This document shows, piece by piece, positions 1-9,785 of a stretch of 64,000 nucleotides of DNA. Each line of letters opens with the position of its first letter. Positions within the stretch are counted from its first letter, which is position 1. The stretch lies in assembly GCF_046530675.1 (NCBI RefSeq), contig NZ_CP172558.1:2666001-2730000 (forward strand), read 5' to 3'. Both the position numbers and the translations under genes were made by a program. Under the pieces are notes generated by a model, which was given only the letters and a program-made list of their open reading frames with translations, was not told the origin of the DNA and did no database searches. The DNA is from Chitinibacter sp046530675 (lineage in GTDB: Bacteria > Pseudomonadota > Gammaproteobacteria > Burkholderiales > Chitinibacteraceae).

Positions 1-424
1 ATTCGAGCGCGCCCATGCCGCCGAACCAGTCGTAGTTGTTCGACATGATCGCGGCGTTGTCGCCGTCGAAATTCAAAAACGGCTCGACCTGTTTGCGGAT
101 CTTGTCGACCCAGCTGGCGATCACGTCTGGCGTATTGAGCTTGCGCTCGGTCGCTTTAAAGCTCGGATCGCCAATCATGCCGGTTGCGCCGCCCACCAGC
201 GCAATCGGTTTGTGGCCGTATTGCTGGAAACGCTTCAAGACCAGAATCGGCACCAGCGAACCAATATGCAGACTGTCTGCCGTCGGATCAAAACCGCAAT
301 ACAGCGTCACAGACTCTTTGGCCAATAATTCGGACAAGGCGGCTTGATCAGTACATTGGGCGACCAGGCCACGCGCTTGCAATTCTTCGATAAGATTGGC
401 CTGACTGAGGCTGATTGACGACAT
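1..424 (-). CDS. tyrS: Tyrosyl-tRNA synthetase, N-terminal part (runs off window)
   Basis: Class I aminoacyl-tRNA synthetase that charges tRNA-Tyr in the cytoplasm. Only the first 141 residues are present; the gene continues beyond base 1. The translation from the ATG at 424 contains the TyrS signature YCGFDPTADSLHIGS, in which HIGS is the class I HIGH-type motif, followed by KRFQQYGHKPIALVGGATG, GDPSFK, WVDKIRKQVEPFL and NNYDWF. All are close to the E. coli enzyme. A GGAG sequence lies about 7 bases before the ATG. The gene is transcribed divergently from the truncated haemoglobin. Identification is firm; the KMSKS region is not in view. Confidence 0.95.
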   Translation of the reverse strand, partial: MSSISLSQANLIEELQARGLVAQCTDQAALSELLAKESVTLYCGFDPTADSLHIGSLVPILVLKRFQQYGHKPIALVGGATGMIGDPSFKATERKLNTPDVIASWVDKIRKQVEPFLNFDGDNAAIMSNNYDWFGGMGALE

Positions 425-688
425 TGAAGACTCCGGAGCTTTTTACAATGAGCGGCAAAACGATGTATGCCGCCGCAAGATCATAAAGAAAGTCGGCTAT
501 TCTAGCTCAAATGAGCAATAAGCCCAATCGCGGCCCTCATTGCGGCGTGGTGCGCGCCCTGTCATGCCTCCCATCACCTGAAAAACCAAACTTGCCCCAC
601 ATAAATTATGGGTAAGCATAGGCTCAAAACAGTATTTTGATTGTTATCGAAATACTTGTAACTTCCAAAAATCCACAGGAGCATGAAC

Positions 689-1048
689 ATGGCCAGCTTA
701 TATGAACGGTTAGGCAAAGCCGACGGTATCCGAAGGGTTGTCGACGACATTGTTGCCAATCACCTTGCCAACCCCATCGTGAAACCCCGTTTTGAAAACG
801 TCAAAGACCTGAATCATCTGAAAAAAACGGCATTTGAATTTATCTGCGTTGGATCCGGGGGCCCCGAAGCCTACACCGGCAAGGATATGCGCTCGACGCA
901 TCAGGGAATGAATATCAGCGAACAGGAGTACCTGGCGGTCATGGACGATATTCTGGCCGCACTGGACAAAAATGGCATGGGTGACGATGTGAAATCCGAT
1001 GTCCTCACCATTTTGTATTCGTTAAAAGGAGAAATCATCAGGGTATAA
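689..1048 (+). CDS. Group 1 truncated haemoglobin
   Basis: A 119-residue globin of the truncated (2-on-2) group 1 class, expected to bind haem and handle O2 or NO in the cytoplasm. The sequence opens with SLYERLGKADGIRRVVDDIV, has the helix E region LKKTAFEFICVGSGGPEAYTGKDM, and carries the likely proximal histidine H71 in STHQGMNIS. I chose the ATG at 689 rather than the in-frame ATG at 683, because AGGAG at 677-681 lies 7 bases before the former and only 1 before the latter. It stands alone, divergent from tyrS and followed 33 bases later by a permease. No NO or oxygen regulatory box is clear upstream. The physiological ligand is unknown. Confidence 0.9.
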   Translation: MASLYERLGKADGIRRVVDDIVANHLANPIVKPRFENVKDLNHLKKTAFEFICVGSGGPEAYTGKDMRSTHQGMNISEQEYLAVMDDILAALDKNGMGDDVKSDVLTILYSLKGEIIRV

Positions 1049-1081
1049 ATCGTGCAGCCTTGATTGAGACAAATCATTTAT

Positions 1082-1915
1082 ATGAAACAGCGTATTTTAT
1101 TGTTAACGACGCTCACCATGATCGCCTTTGCCGCCAACTCGATTCTGTGCCGGCTCGCGCTCAAACAGACCAGTATTGACGCTGCCAGCTTCACGACCAT
1201 CCGGCTGATTTCGGGCGCGCTGATGCTCAGTCTGATTATTCGCGGCCGCGATGGCAAACTGGCTGGGAACTGGCGCTCGGCGCTGGCGCTGTTTGCTTAT
1301 GCGGCGTGTTTTTCGTTTTCCTACCTCAGCTTGCCGGCGTCGACCGGCGCGCTATTACTATTCGGTGCGGTGCAAACAACGATGCTGGCTTATGGCTTTG
1401 GACAAGGCGAACGATTTTTGCCGCGGCAATGGCTGGGGATCAGCTGTGCGATTGGCGGATTGATTGTACTGCTCCTGCCCGGCCTGACGATGCCACCGCT
1501 ACAAGGCGCGTTGCTAATGCTGATTTCCGGTCTGGCTTGGGGAATATATTCCTTGCGCGCCAAAGGCAGCGGTGACCCGACTTGCGCGACCGCGGGCAAT
1601 TTTGTCCGCGCCAGCGTTTTTGCTATCGTCCTTGTCATGTTTCAAGCCTTGTTTCATCCACTGTCCATTCCATTGGCCGGGCTGGTCTATGCGCTGCTGT
1701 CGGGCGCAATTGCTTCGGGGCTGGGCTATGCAATCTGGTATACCGTCCTGCGTGATTTGAACGCCAGCAGCGCGGCTACGGTGCAGCTGAGCGTTCCGGT
1801 GCTCGCCGCGCTGGGCGGCGTAATTTTGCTGGGTGAAATACTCAGCCTGCGGCTGGTCATTTCCGCCATCGCGATACTGGGCGGCATTGCGCTGGTCATT
1901 TCCACCAAGCATTAA
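1082..1915 (+). CDS. EamA-family (DMT) permease
   Basis: An inner-membrane transporter of the drug/metabolite transporter superfamily, 277 residues with about ten hydrophobic segments arranged as two EamA repeats. Typical family segments are visible: FAANSILCRLALKQ in helix 1, LSLPASTGALLLFGAVQTT in the first half, GYAIWYTVLRDLNASSAATVQLSVPVLAALGGVILLGE in the second. The last of these is the highly conserved end of the second EamA domain. The ATG at 1082 fits the usual family N-terminus; a TTG at 1064 is an alternative and neither has a strong ribosome site. The substrate cannot be told from sequence; relatives export amino acids, metabolites or drugs. Confidence 0.85.
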   Translation: MKQRILLLTTLTMIAFAANSILCRLALKQTSIDAASFTTIRLISGALMLSLIIRGRDGKLAGNWRSALALFAYAACFSFSYLSLPASTGALLLFGAVQTTMLAYGFGQGERFLPRQWLGISCAIGGLIVLLLPGLTMPPLQGALLMLISGLAWGIYSLRAKGSGDPTCATAGNFVRASVFAIVLVMFQALFHPLSIPLAGLVYALLSGAIASGLGYAIWYTVLRDLNASSAATVQLSVPVLAALGGVILLGEILSLRLVISAIAILGGIALVISTKH

Positions 1916-1979
1916 GATGAAACCGAGTTTGCGAATCGTAACCCACCTTCAGCGTCAAACATCGCAGAGTCCGGCCTGA

Positions 1980-1985
1980 TATAAT
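1980..1985 (+). promoter_or_regulatory. Candidate -10 box of mfd
   Basis: TATAAT lies 29 bases before the mfd start codon. No convincing -35 hexamer is visible 16-18 bases upstream, so this is only a plausible -10 element. Confidence 0.35.
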
Positions 1986-2014
1986 CGGCCAAAACTTCAA
2001 CAATCAAAGCTGCC

Positions 2015-5000
2015 ATGACGCTGCCTGCCCTGCCCCCTGTCTCTGCCTCCGCTCAACGTTTACAGATTGCTACGCCGCATGGCTCGGCCGATTCGCGCCT
2101 GCTCGCCGAGTACGCCAATGAAGTCAAATTGCTCGTAGTGCTGACCTCCAGTGCACAGGAAGCCGCGCGCTTGAAAGACGAAATGGCGTTCTTTTTACCT
2201 GAAAAAAATGTGGTGCAGTTACCCGACTGGGAAACGCTGCCATACGATCATTTCTCGCCGCATTCGGACCTGATCAGCGAGCGTCTCGCTGCCTTGTGGC
2301 AAGTGCGCCAAGGCGCGGCCGATGTGCTGGTGGTGCCGCTGCAAACTGCGATGGGCGTGTTTGCGCCGGTTGAATTTCTGACTGGCACGACGTTTTTCCT
2401 GAAAAAAGGCGAAAAACTCGACGCCGAGCAATTGCGTGCCGATATGGCTTTTGCCGGTTACCACCATGTCACGCAGGTTTACGGGCCGGGTGAGTTTTCA
2501 ATTCGCGGCGGGCTGATCGACCTGTTTCCGATGGGCAGCACGCTGCCGTTCCGGATTGACCTGTTTGATGATCAGATTGAAACCATCCGCACTTTTGACG
2601 TCGATACGCAGCGCAGCCTCTACCCGGTACCCGAGATTCGCCTGCTGCCGGCGCGCGAATTCCCGACCGATGACGCGGGAAAAACCAAATTCCGCCAGCG
2701 CTTCCGTGAAGTATTCGAAGGCGCGCCGACGAATGCGCGCCTCTACAAAGACATCAGCAACGGCATTATTCCGGCCGGGATCGAGTATTACCTGCCGCTG
2801 TTTTTTGATACCACCGCGACAATCTTCGATTATCTACGCACTGATTTTAAACAGGAAGGGGTATTGGCTCTGCACGGAGATCTGGCGGGCTCTGCAGAGC
2901 AATACTGGCAGGATATTGCCGAACGGCACAAGCTCAATATCGGCGATAAAGACCGTCCGCTGCTGCCGCCGCGCGATCTGTTTCTCGCCCCTGACGTACT
3001 ATTTGGCCAGATCAAGCAATACCGCCGCATTGAGTTGACTTCAGGGACTACAAGCATCACGCAACCGCTGCCCGCGCTCGACGTCGACCGCCGTAGCGAT
3101 AATCCGATCACCAAGCTGACCGACTTTGCCGCCCACTATCCGGGGCGTTTGTTGCTCGTCGCCGAGAGTCTCGGTCGGCGCGAAACGATGTCGCAGTTCT
3201 TCGCCGAATACGGCTTTAAACCGGAACTGGTCGACAGCTGGGTTGAAGCCAAAGCCAGCAAGAATAAAATCCAGCTTATTGCAGCACCAATTTTCCGAGG
3301 TTTTGTCTGGCAGGCCGAGACGCTGGCGGTCATTACCGAGGCCGACCTCTACCCGGCAGTCATCCAGTCACGCGGCAAAAAGCAGCAAAAACGCAGCAAT
3401 ACCGACGCGATGCTGCGCGACCTGTCCGAGCTCAAAATTGGCGATCCAGTCGTCCACGAAGCGCATGGCATAGGCCGCTATATGGGGCTGACTTCGATGG
3501 ATTTGGGCGACGGAGCAACCGAACTGCTGCTGATCGAATACGCCGGTGGTGACAAACTGTATGTCCCGGTGAGCCAGCTGCACGTCATTTCGCGTTATTC
3601 GGGCGGCTCAACCGAAAACGTCAACGTCCACAAGCTCGGCTCAGGCACATGGGAAAAGGCCAAGCGCAAAGCCGCCGAACAAGTCCGCGATACCGCAGCC
3701 GAATTGCTCAACCTCTACGCGCGCCGCGCCGCGCGTCAGGGCCATGCTTTTGAGTGGAGCCATCACGATTATCAAGCCTTTGCTGCCGGTTTTGGCTTTG
3801 AAGAAACTGCAGATCAGGCTGCCGCGATTGAAGCGGTGCTGGTCGATATGCGAACAACGCAGCCGATGGATAGATTGGTCTGTGGCGATGTGGGTTTTGG
3901 CAAAACCGAAGTCGCGCTGCGCGCTGCTTTTGCCGCCGTTGCCGGTGGCAAACAGGTCGCCGTTCTGGTGCCGACGACTTTGCTCGCCGAGCAGCATTAC
4001 CAAAATTTTGCCGACCGTTTCGCCGACTGGCCGATCAAAGTCGCTGAACTCTCGCGCTTTCGCTCAGGCAAAGAAACCGCTGCTGCGATCAAAGGCATCG
4101 CCGATGGTTCGGTCGATATTGTGATCGGCACGCATAAACTGGTGCAGCCCGATGTCGAATTCGCCAAGCTCGGCCTCGTGATTATCGACGAAGAGCACCG
4201 TTTTGGCGTGCGCCAGAAAGAGCAGCTCAAAGCGCTGCGCGCCAATGTTGACGTGCTCACACTAACCGCAACGCCGATTCCGCGCACCTTGGCGATGAGT
4301 CTGGAAGGCTTGCGCGACTTTTCGGTGATTGCCACAGCGCCCAATAAGCGCCTCGCGGTCAAAACCTTTGTCGCCAAGTTTTCGGACGGCATTATTCGCG
4401 AAGCGGTTTTACGTGAGCTCAAACGCGGCGGTCAGGTTTTTTTCCTGCACAATGAAGTTGAAACCATCGAAAACATGCGCGAAAAACTCGCGCTATTGCT
4501 GCCCGAAGCGCGCATCGGCGTCGCCCACGGCCAGATGCGCCCGACTGATCTCGAACACGTGATGCGCGACTTTAACCAAATGCGTTTTAACGTGCTGCTG
4601 TGTACGACGATTATCGAAAACGGCATTGATATTCCAAACGCCAATACGATTCTGATGAATCGCGCCGACAAATTCGGCTTGTCGCAATTGCACCAGATGC
4701 GCGGCCGTGTTGGTCGTAGCCACCATCAGGCCTACGCCTACCTGCTTGTTCCTGACGTCGATGGCATCTCGAAAGACGCCAAAAAACGCCTTGAAGCGAT
4801 CCAGATGATGGAAGAGCTGGGCTCTGGCTTCTATCTGGCGATGCACGATCTGGAGATTCGCGGTGCAGGTGAAGTGCTCGGCGATTCGCAATCGGGCGAA
4901 ATGCAGGAAATCGGCTTTGCGCTGTATTCGCAAATGCTCAAACAAGCCGTGAAAGCACTGAAAGCAGGTAAAGAACCCGATTTGTCGCAACCTTTAGGCG

Positions 5001-5434
5001 TCACAACCGAAATCAATCTGCATGCGCCAGCGCTGCTGCCGAATGAATATTGCCCCGATGTGAACGAGCGTCTGAGTCTGTATAAACGCCTCGCCAGCGT
5101 TGAAAACAATGATGAGCTGAACGACATCCATCAGGAAATGATCGACCGCTTTGGTTTGCTGCCCGATCCGGCCAAAGTGCTGCTCGATTGCCACCGTCTG
5201 CGCATGCTGGCTGGCCCATTGGGAATCAGCAAAATCGACGCGGCCGACACCGCGATCATCGTGCACTTCTTGCCGAAAACCACGGTTGAGCCGATGAAAA
5301 TCATTTCGCTGATCCAGACCAAGAAAAACTACAAACTGGCGGGTCAGGACAAGCTGCGTGTTGAAGGCAACTGGCCAGAGAGCGTGCTGCGTGCGGTGCG
5401 GGTCAAAGAACTGATTAACGAATTACAAGCCTGA
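2015..5434 (+). CDS. mfd: Transcription-repair coupling factor Mfd
   Basis: An ATP-dependent translocase that pushes stalled RNA polymerase off damaged DNA and recruits UvrA. At 1139 residues it has the usual length. The order is a UvrB-like N-terminal module (DWETLPYDHFSPHSDLISERL around residue 70), the RNA-polymerase interaction domain (GDPVVHEAHGIGRYMGL), and a RecG-like motor. The motor has Walker A CGDVGFGKT at 623-631, DEEH at 725-728, TATPIPRTL, and the TRG motif followed by GRVGRSHHQAYAYLL. The C-terminal TRCF domain is present. The stop is only 8 bases before the next ORF, a SNF2 helicase, so the two are probably co-transcribed. Confidence 0.97.
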   Translation: MTLPALPPVSASAQRLQIATPHGSADSRLLAEYANEVKLLVVLTSSAQEAARLKDEMAFFLPEKNVVQLPDWETLPYDHFSPHSDLISERLAALWQVRQGAADVLVVPLQTAMGVFAPVEFLTGTTFFLKKGEKLDAEQLRADMAFAGYHHVTQVYGPGEFSIRGGLIDLFPMGSTLPFRIDLFDDQIETIRTFDVDTQRSLYPVPEIRLLPAREFPTDDAGKTKFRQRFREVFEGAPTNARLYKDISNGIIPAGIEYYLPLFFDTTATIFDYLRTDFKQEGVLALHGDLAGSAEQYWQDIAERHKLNIGDKDRPLLPPRDLFLAPDVLFGQIKQYRRIELTSGTTSITQPLPALDVDRRSDNPITKLTDFAAHYPGRLLLVAESLGRRETMSQFFAEYGFKPELVDSWVEAKASKNKIQLIAAPIFRGFVWQAETLAVITEADLYPAVIQSRGKKQQKRSNTDAMLRDLSELKIGDPVVHEAHGIGRYMGLTSMDLGDGATELLLIEYAGGDKLYVPVSQLHVISRYSGGSTENVNVHKLGSGTWEKAKRKAAEQVRDTAAELLNLYARRAARQGHAFEWSHHDYQAFAAGFGFEETADQAAAIEAVLVDMRTTQPMDRLVCGDVGFGKTEVALRAAFAAVAGGKQVAVLVPTTLLAEQHYQNFADRFADWPIKVAELSRFRSGKETAAAIKGIADGSVDIVIGTHKLVQPDVEFAKLGLVIIDEEHRFGVRQKEQLKALRANVDVLTLTATPIPRTLAMSLEGLRDFSVIATAPNKRLAVKTFVAKFSDGIIREAVLRELKRGGQVFFLHNEVETIENMREKLALLLPEARIGVAHGQMRPTDLEHVMRDFNQMRFNVLLCTTIIENGIDIPNANTILMNRADKFGLSQLHQMRGRVGRSHHQAYAYLLVPDVDGISKDAKKRLEAIQMMEELGSGFYLAMHDLEIRGAGEVLGDSQSGEMQEIGFALYSQMLKQAVKALKAGKEPDLSQPLGVTTEINLHAPALLPNEYCPDVNERLSLYKRLASVENNDELNDIHQEMIDRFGLLPDPAKVLLDCHRLRMLAGPLGISKIDAADTAIIVHFLPKTTVEPMKIISLIQTKKNYKLAGQDKLRVEGNWPESVLRAVRVKELINELQA

Positions 5435-5442
5435 AAACCGGA

Positions 5443-8400
5443 ATGAAACACACCGCATTTAATCTGGATCAGATCGATCTGGCCGATCTGCCCGTCGCGT
5501 ATATGTATGCCTGTTACGGCCCGAACCTGTCACAAACTGCAGGCGGGATGATGCTGGTGCGTTGCGGCTACCGGATCGACATCAAGGCCGCCATTGGGCG
5601 GCTAATGCTGGCCAGGGTCATTCACAATCAGGGTCAGAATTTCAGCATTAACGAAGATTGGCGCTGGGATATTCTGGCTCATCTCAAAAGCATAGGCGAG
5701 CTGGAGCAATGGCTCTCCGTCGCGCTGGAACAAAGAAACAATATCCAGCCCTGGCAAGCTGATGCCCGGCAAGCCTTTACCCAAAAAGCATTGCAGGCTG
5801 CGCTGCTGAACGCGCCGGAGCAGCTGGGTTCGGCGCTGTATCACATGACGATTCAGGGCGTCACCAGTGATATGCTCGAGCATCACCCGGCCCGCACTTT
5901 TTTCGGCCATGCCAGCGCTAAAAAGCTGTTTATCCAGCTGAGCCCCAAAATCCAGTCCATCGTCTTGGGCGATTATCTGCATTATGCCAATCTGGCTCTG
6001 CTCGGTAGCAAAGCCCAGTACGCCTATATTGACGAGCACTTTGCCGAACTTTTCGCAGGTGATGAGGAGTTGGCCGGGTATATGGCTTGGCAGTCCTTCC
6101 TGCGTGGTTTGCAGGGCAATACCCTCAAATATTTGCACATGGCCGATCCCGAAACCGAAGGCGAGTTGCGGCTGGCGCTATGTACCGCCGAAGACCGCCA
6201 CGAGCAGGCCATCGGGATCGCCAATACGCTGCTCGATTTTCTAAAACGCGAAACCGGCAAGCGCAAGCTCGCCCTTCCCGGCTTTGCCGGGCTGTTTTAC
6301 AGTGCCTCATTATTGTCGCAACGCCAAAACCAGACCGCGCTCAAAGCGCTGCAAATGCAATTCGAGGCGGGCGACAGGGCCAATGAATCGCGGGTTTACG
6401 AGCCGCATCTGAACTGGGTCAAGCGGCTGATCAACCCGGCTGCGCCGCGTGAAAATCGTCTGGTCTACGCGCCACCACCACTGGGTGGCCTGCATACGCT
6501 GTTTGATTTGCTGCTGCATAGCTGGGGTGAATTCGAATTTCCTGCCGACTGGCAAGCCCATCTGGAATTGATTCTTGCCAGCTGGCAGGAATACGACTGG
6601 GCGCGCGAAGAGCTGGCGCTGATCATCGACCGGCATTTTGACACCCGCTGGGCCACACCCGGCTGGCATGCGGCAAATCGACTGACGCCGCTGATCGACA
6701 TCGTCCAGCTTGAACCGGCCTGGCAGCGTGCATTGCTGGCCTTGAGTCAGTTCAATAAATCGCCCGACACCGCGCCGGCGGCCAGCACCCGGCTGGCCTG
6801 GCTCTTGACTGCAGGACGCAGTGGCATCCTGCTTGAACCGCGCGAGCAGAAAGTCAGCACCAAAGGCGTCTGGAGCAAGGGTCGTGCAGTGGCGCTCAAG
6901 CGCCTGTTGCAGGGCGACGTCAGCCTGAATTATCTCTCCGAACAGGATAAACGCATCAGCAGGTATATCTCTACAGACTATGGCTACTATGGCGAATCGG
7001 GCTATACCCTTGATGGCGAAGCCGCGCTCCCCGATCTGGTCGGCCATCCTTACGTGTACTGGAGCGATTCGCCCGATGTGCGGATCGACATTGTTGCCGG
7101 TGAAATCACGCTGCAGTTGAAAGAATCTGCCGGCAAAATCTCGCTCAAGCTTGACCCGGCGATCAGCGCCGGTAATACGATCAGCTGGAAAAAAGAAACG
7201 CCGACCCGGCTCGCCGTTTACCAGATCACACCGGAAGTCACCCAGATCGCCGGCATTCTCGGCAAGGGGCTGACTGTACCGGCCGAGGCCAAATCTCACC
7301 TGGTTGACGCGATCACCGCAATTGCGCCGCTGATTGCGATTCACTCCGATTTGCCCGAGCTGTCTGCCCATCTTGAAAGCGTGGCAGCCAATCCGCTGAT
7401 TCACGCGCATTTGCTGCCAATCGAAACCGGCTTGCGACTGCAGTTTCTGGTTCGTCCGCTTGCCGAGAGTGGCTGGTTTATCCCCGGCAAGGGCGCAGCC
7501 AATGTCGTTGGCGAGCTGGAAGGCCGCACCGTACAGGCCGAGCGCGATCTGAAAGCCGAAAAAGCAGCGCATCAGGCCGTACTCAATCATTGCACCGCGC
7601 TGGCCAATGCCGAGCTGGAAGGCAACGACTGGCAACTTGATTCACCCGAACTCTGTCTGGAATTGCTCGCCCAATTGCGCGAGCTGCCGGGCGTCGAGCT
7701 GGTCTGGCCCGAGGGCGAGCGCTTCCGCCTCAAAGCCTCGCGCAGCATGAGCCAATTGAAACTGGGCATCAAGCAGCAAGGCGACTGGTTTGTTGTTAAC
7801 GGTGAAATCGAGCTCGACGACGGCAAAGTGCTGCAATTGCGCCAGCTATTGCAATTGCTGGACAAGTCGCCGGGGCGTTTTATCCAGATCGGCGACAACG
7901 ATTATCTGGCGCTGACCGACAATCTGCGCCGCCGGCTAGAAGAACTGCGCACATTGGCCGACGACAGTCGCGACGGTTTGAAAATGAATCTGCTCGCCAG
8001 CAATGCGCTGGCCGAGCTGGCTTCCGAAGCCGGTGAAGTCGCCGCCGACAAGGCGTGGCAAGCGCATCTGGCCAAACTCGACAGTCTGGCGCAGCACCAA
8101 CCCAAAGTCCCATCGACCTTACAAGCCACGCTCCGCGATTACCAGCTCGAAGGCTTCCAGTGGTTATCGCGCCTCGCCCACTGGGGCGTCGGTGCGTGTC
8201 TGGCCGACGATATGGGATTGGGCAAAACGGTACAAACACTCGCCCTACTGCTGGAGCGCGCGCCAAACGGCCCGGCGCTGGTTGTCGCACCGACTTCGGT
8301 CGCGATCAACTGGCAGGCCGAGGCGGCTAAATTTGCACCCACACTCAAGATTCGTAATTATCAAAACGAACGCTCTTTGGGTGACTTGTCACCTTTTGAT

Positions 8401-9510
8401 TTGATCATCGTCAGCTACGGGCTATTCCAGCAAGACGCCGAAGCCTTTGCCACCGCGCACTGGCATACCGTCGTACTCGATGAAGCACAGGCGATTAAAA
8501 ACAGCCAGACGCGCCGCAGTCAGGCCGCGATGAGCCTGAACGCCGACTTTAAAATGATCGCCACCGGCACACCGATGGAAAACCATCTGGGCGAGCTATG
8601 GAATCTGTTCCGTTTCATTAATCCGGCACTGCTCGGCTCGCAGGACAAATTCAACCAACGCTTTGCAACGCCGATTGCAAACAGCCAGACCGACCCCAAA
8701 GGCAGCCAGCGTGCGCGCGCCGCACTGAAACAGCTGATCCAGCCTTTCATGTTGCGCCGGACCAAAACGCAGGTACTGAGCGAGCTGCCATCGCGCACCG
8801 AAATCACGCACAAAGTCGCGCTATCGCGCGAAGAGCTGCATTTGTACGAAGCGCTACGCCAGCAAGCGGTTGAAAAAATTGACAGCATGAACCCGGACGA
8901 GGGCAACAAACCGCTGCAGGTGCTCGCCGAAATCACCAAATTGCGCCGATTCTGCTGCAACCCGAAACTGGTGATGAAAGACAGTCAGCTCGCCGGCAGC
9001 AAGCTCGCCGCCTTTGCCGAAATAACCGAAGAGCTGCTCGACAATGGCCACAAAGCGCTGGTTTTCAGCCAGTTTGTCGATCATTTGAGCATCGTGCGCG
9101 AATGGCTGGACGGGCAAGGCATTGCTTATCAGTATCTCGATGGCGCGACGCCGGTCAAACAGCGGCAAAAAGCCGTCAACGATTTTCAGGCCGGGATTGG
9201 CGATGTGTTTCTGATCAGCCTGAAAGCCGGCGGATCGGGACTGAACCTGACCGCCGCCGATTATGTCATCCACCTTGATCCGTGGTGGAATCCGGCCGTC
9301 GAAGATCAGGCGTCGGACCGCGCGCACCGGATGGGTCAACAACGCCCGGTGACGATTTACCGGCTGGTGGCCGAAGGAACGATTGAAGAGCAAATCGTTG
9401 CGCTGCACAGTGACAAGCGTGACTTGGCTGACTCGCTGCTCGAAGGCGGCGATGCATCAGGCAAGCTGGATAATGAGGCGTTGTTAAATTTGCTCAGAAC
9501 CGTGAGGTGA
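5443..9510 (+). CDS. Large SNF2-family helicase
   Basis: A 1355-residue Swi2/Snf2-type ATPase. The C-terminal ~450 residues form the motor: DYQLEGFQWL, Walker A DDMGLGKT at 922-929, DEAQ at 1013-1016, GTPMENHLGELWNLF, then the second RecA lobe with VFSQFVDHL, SLKAGGSGLNLTAADYVIHLDPWWNPAVEDQASDRAHRMGQ. Such proteins track on duplex DNA and remodel protein-DNA complexes (RapA/HepA and chromatin remodellers are relatives). The N-terminal ~880 residues carry no motif I can name; I see no SWIM-type zinc cluster. The gene starts 8 bases after mfd, which hints at a role in clearing transcription or repair complexes. That role is inference. Confidence 0.9.
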   Translation: MKHTAFNLDQIDLADLPVAYMYACYGPNLSQTAGGMMLVRCGYRIDIKAAIGRLMLARVIHNQGQNFSINEDWRWDILAHLKSIGELEQWLSVALEQRNNIQPWQADARQAFTQKALQAALLNAPEQLGSALYHMTIQGVTSDMLEHHPARTFFGHASAKKLFIQLSPKIQSIVLGDYLHYANLALLGSKAQYAYIDEHFAELFAGDEELAGYMAWQSFLRGLQGNTLKYLHMADPETEGELRLALCTAEDRHEQAIGIANTLLDFLKRETGKRKLALPGFAGLFYSASLLSQRQNQTALKALQMQFEAGDRANESRVYEPHLNWVKRLINPAAPRENRLVYAPPPLGGLHTLFDLLLHSWGEFEFPADWQAHLELILASWQEYDWAREELALIIDRHFDTRWATPGWHAANRLTPLIDIVQLEPAWQRALLALSQFNKSPDTAPAASTRLAWLLTAGRSGILLEPREQKVSTKGVWSKGRAVALKRLLQGDVSLNYLSEQDKRISRYISTDYGYYGESGYTLDGEAALPDLVGHPYVYWSDSPDVRIDIVAGEITLQLKESAGKISLKLDPAISAGNTISWKKETPTRLAVYQITPEVTQIAGILGKGLTVPAEAKSHLVDAITAIAPLIAIHSDLPELSAHLESVAANPLIHAHLLPIETGLRLQFLVRPLAESGWFIPGKGAANVVGELEGRTVQAERDLKAEKAAHQAVLNHCTALANAELEGNDWQLDSPELCLELLAQLRELPGVELVWPEGERFRLKASRSMSQLKLGIKQQGDWFVVNGEIELDDGKVLQLRQLLQLLDKSPGRFIQIGDNDYLALTDNLRRRLEELRTLADDSRDGLKMNLLASNALAELASEAGEVAADKAWQAHLAKLDSLAQHQPKVPSTLQATLRDYQLEGFQWLSRLAHWGVGACLADDMGLGKTVQTLALLLERAPNGPALVVAPTSVAINWQAEAAKFAPTLKIRNYQNERSLGDLSPFDLIIVSYGLFQQDAEAFATAHWHTVVLDEAQAIKNSQTRRSQAAMSLNADFKMIATGTPMENHLGELWNLFRFINPALLGSQDKFNQRFATPIANSQTDPKGSQRARAALKQLIQPFMLRRTKTQVLSELPSRTEITHKVALSREELHLYEALRQQAVEKIDSMNPDEGNKPLQVLAEITKLRRFCCNPKLVMKDSQLAGSKLAAFAEITEELLDNGHKALVFSQFVDHLSIVREWLDGQGIAYQYLDGATPVKQRQKAVNDFQAGIGDVFLISLKAGGSGLNLTAADYVIHLDPWWNPAVEDQASDRAHRMGQQRPVTIYRLVAEGTIEEQIVALHSDKRDLADSLLEGGDASGKLDNEALLNLLRTVR

Positions 9511-9785
9511 TAGGTATATCAATAAAGCTCATGTATCTCATAGCCCATCAAAAAAACCCCCTAATAAAATTGGAAGTTGAATTATTAACTTTCCTCTTAG
9601 TTGCTGTATGCCAGATTGACGCTCACCTCTAGTGATTACAAAAAACTTCAAATAACTTACCAGCAATGTACAATTGCGAGCTCCGTGAGCAACGGAGATT
9701 ATCTGTCCCGCCCCCTATTCCTGTGTGATCGCAGCCACCTTGAAGAATTCTGATTTATTGCTGCCAACTCTTGGTTGAATCCGTT
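9511..9785. other. Intergenic stretch without a recognisable gene
   Basis: AT-richer spacer between the SNF2 gene and the lipoprotein gene. No ORF with coding character and no clear hairpin-plus-T-tract terminator is seen. It presumably holds the promoter of the lipoprotein gene. Confidence 0.5.

Noticed and set aside
6310..7635. 441-residue ORF antisense to the SNF2 gene
   Set aside because: Mirror of strong codon bias in the sense gene; the sense frame continues unbroken through it.
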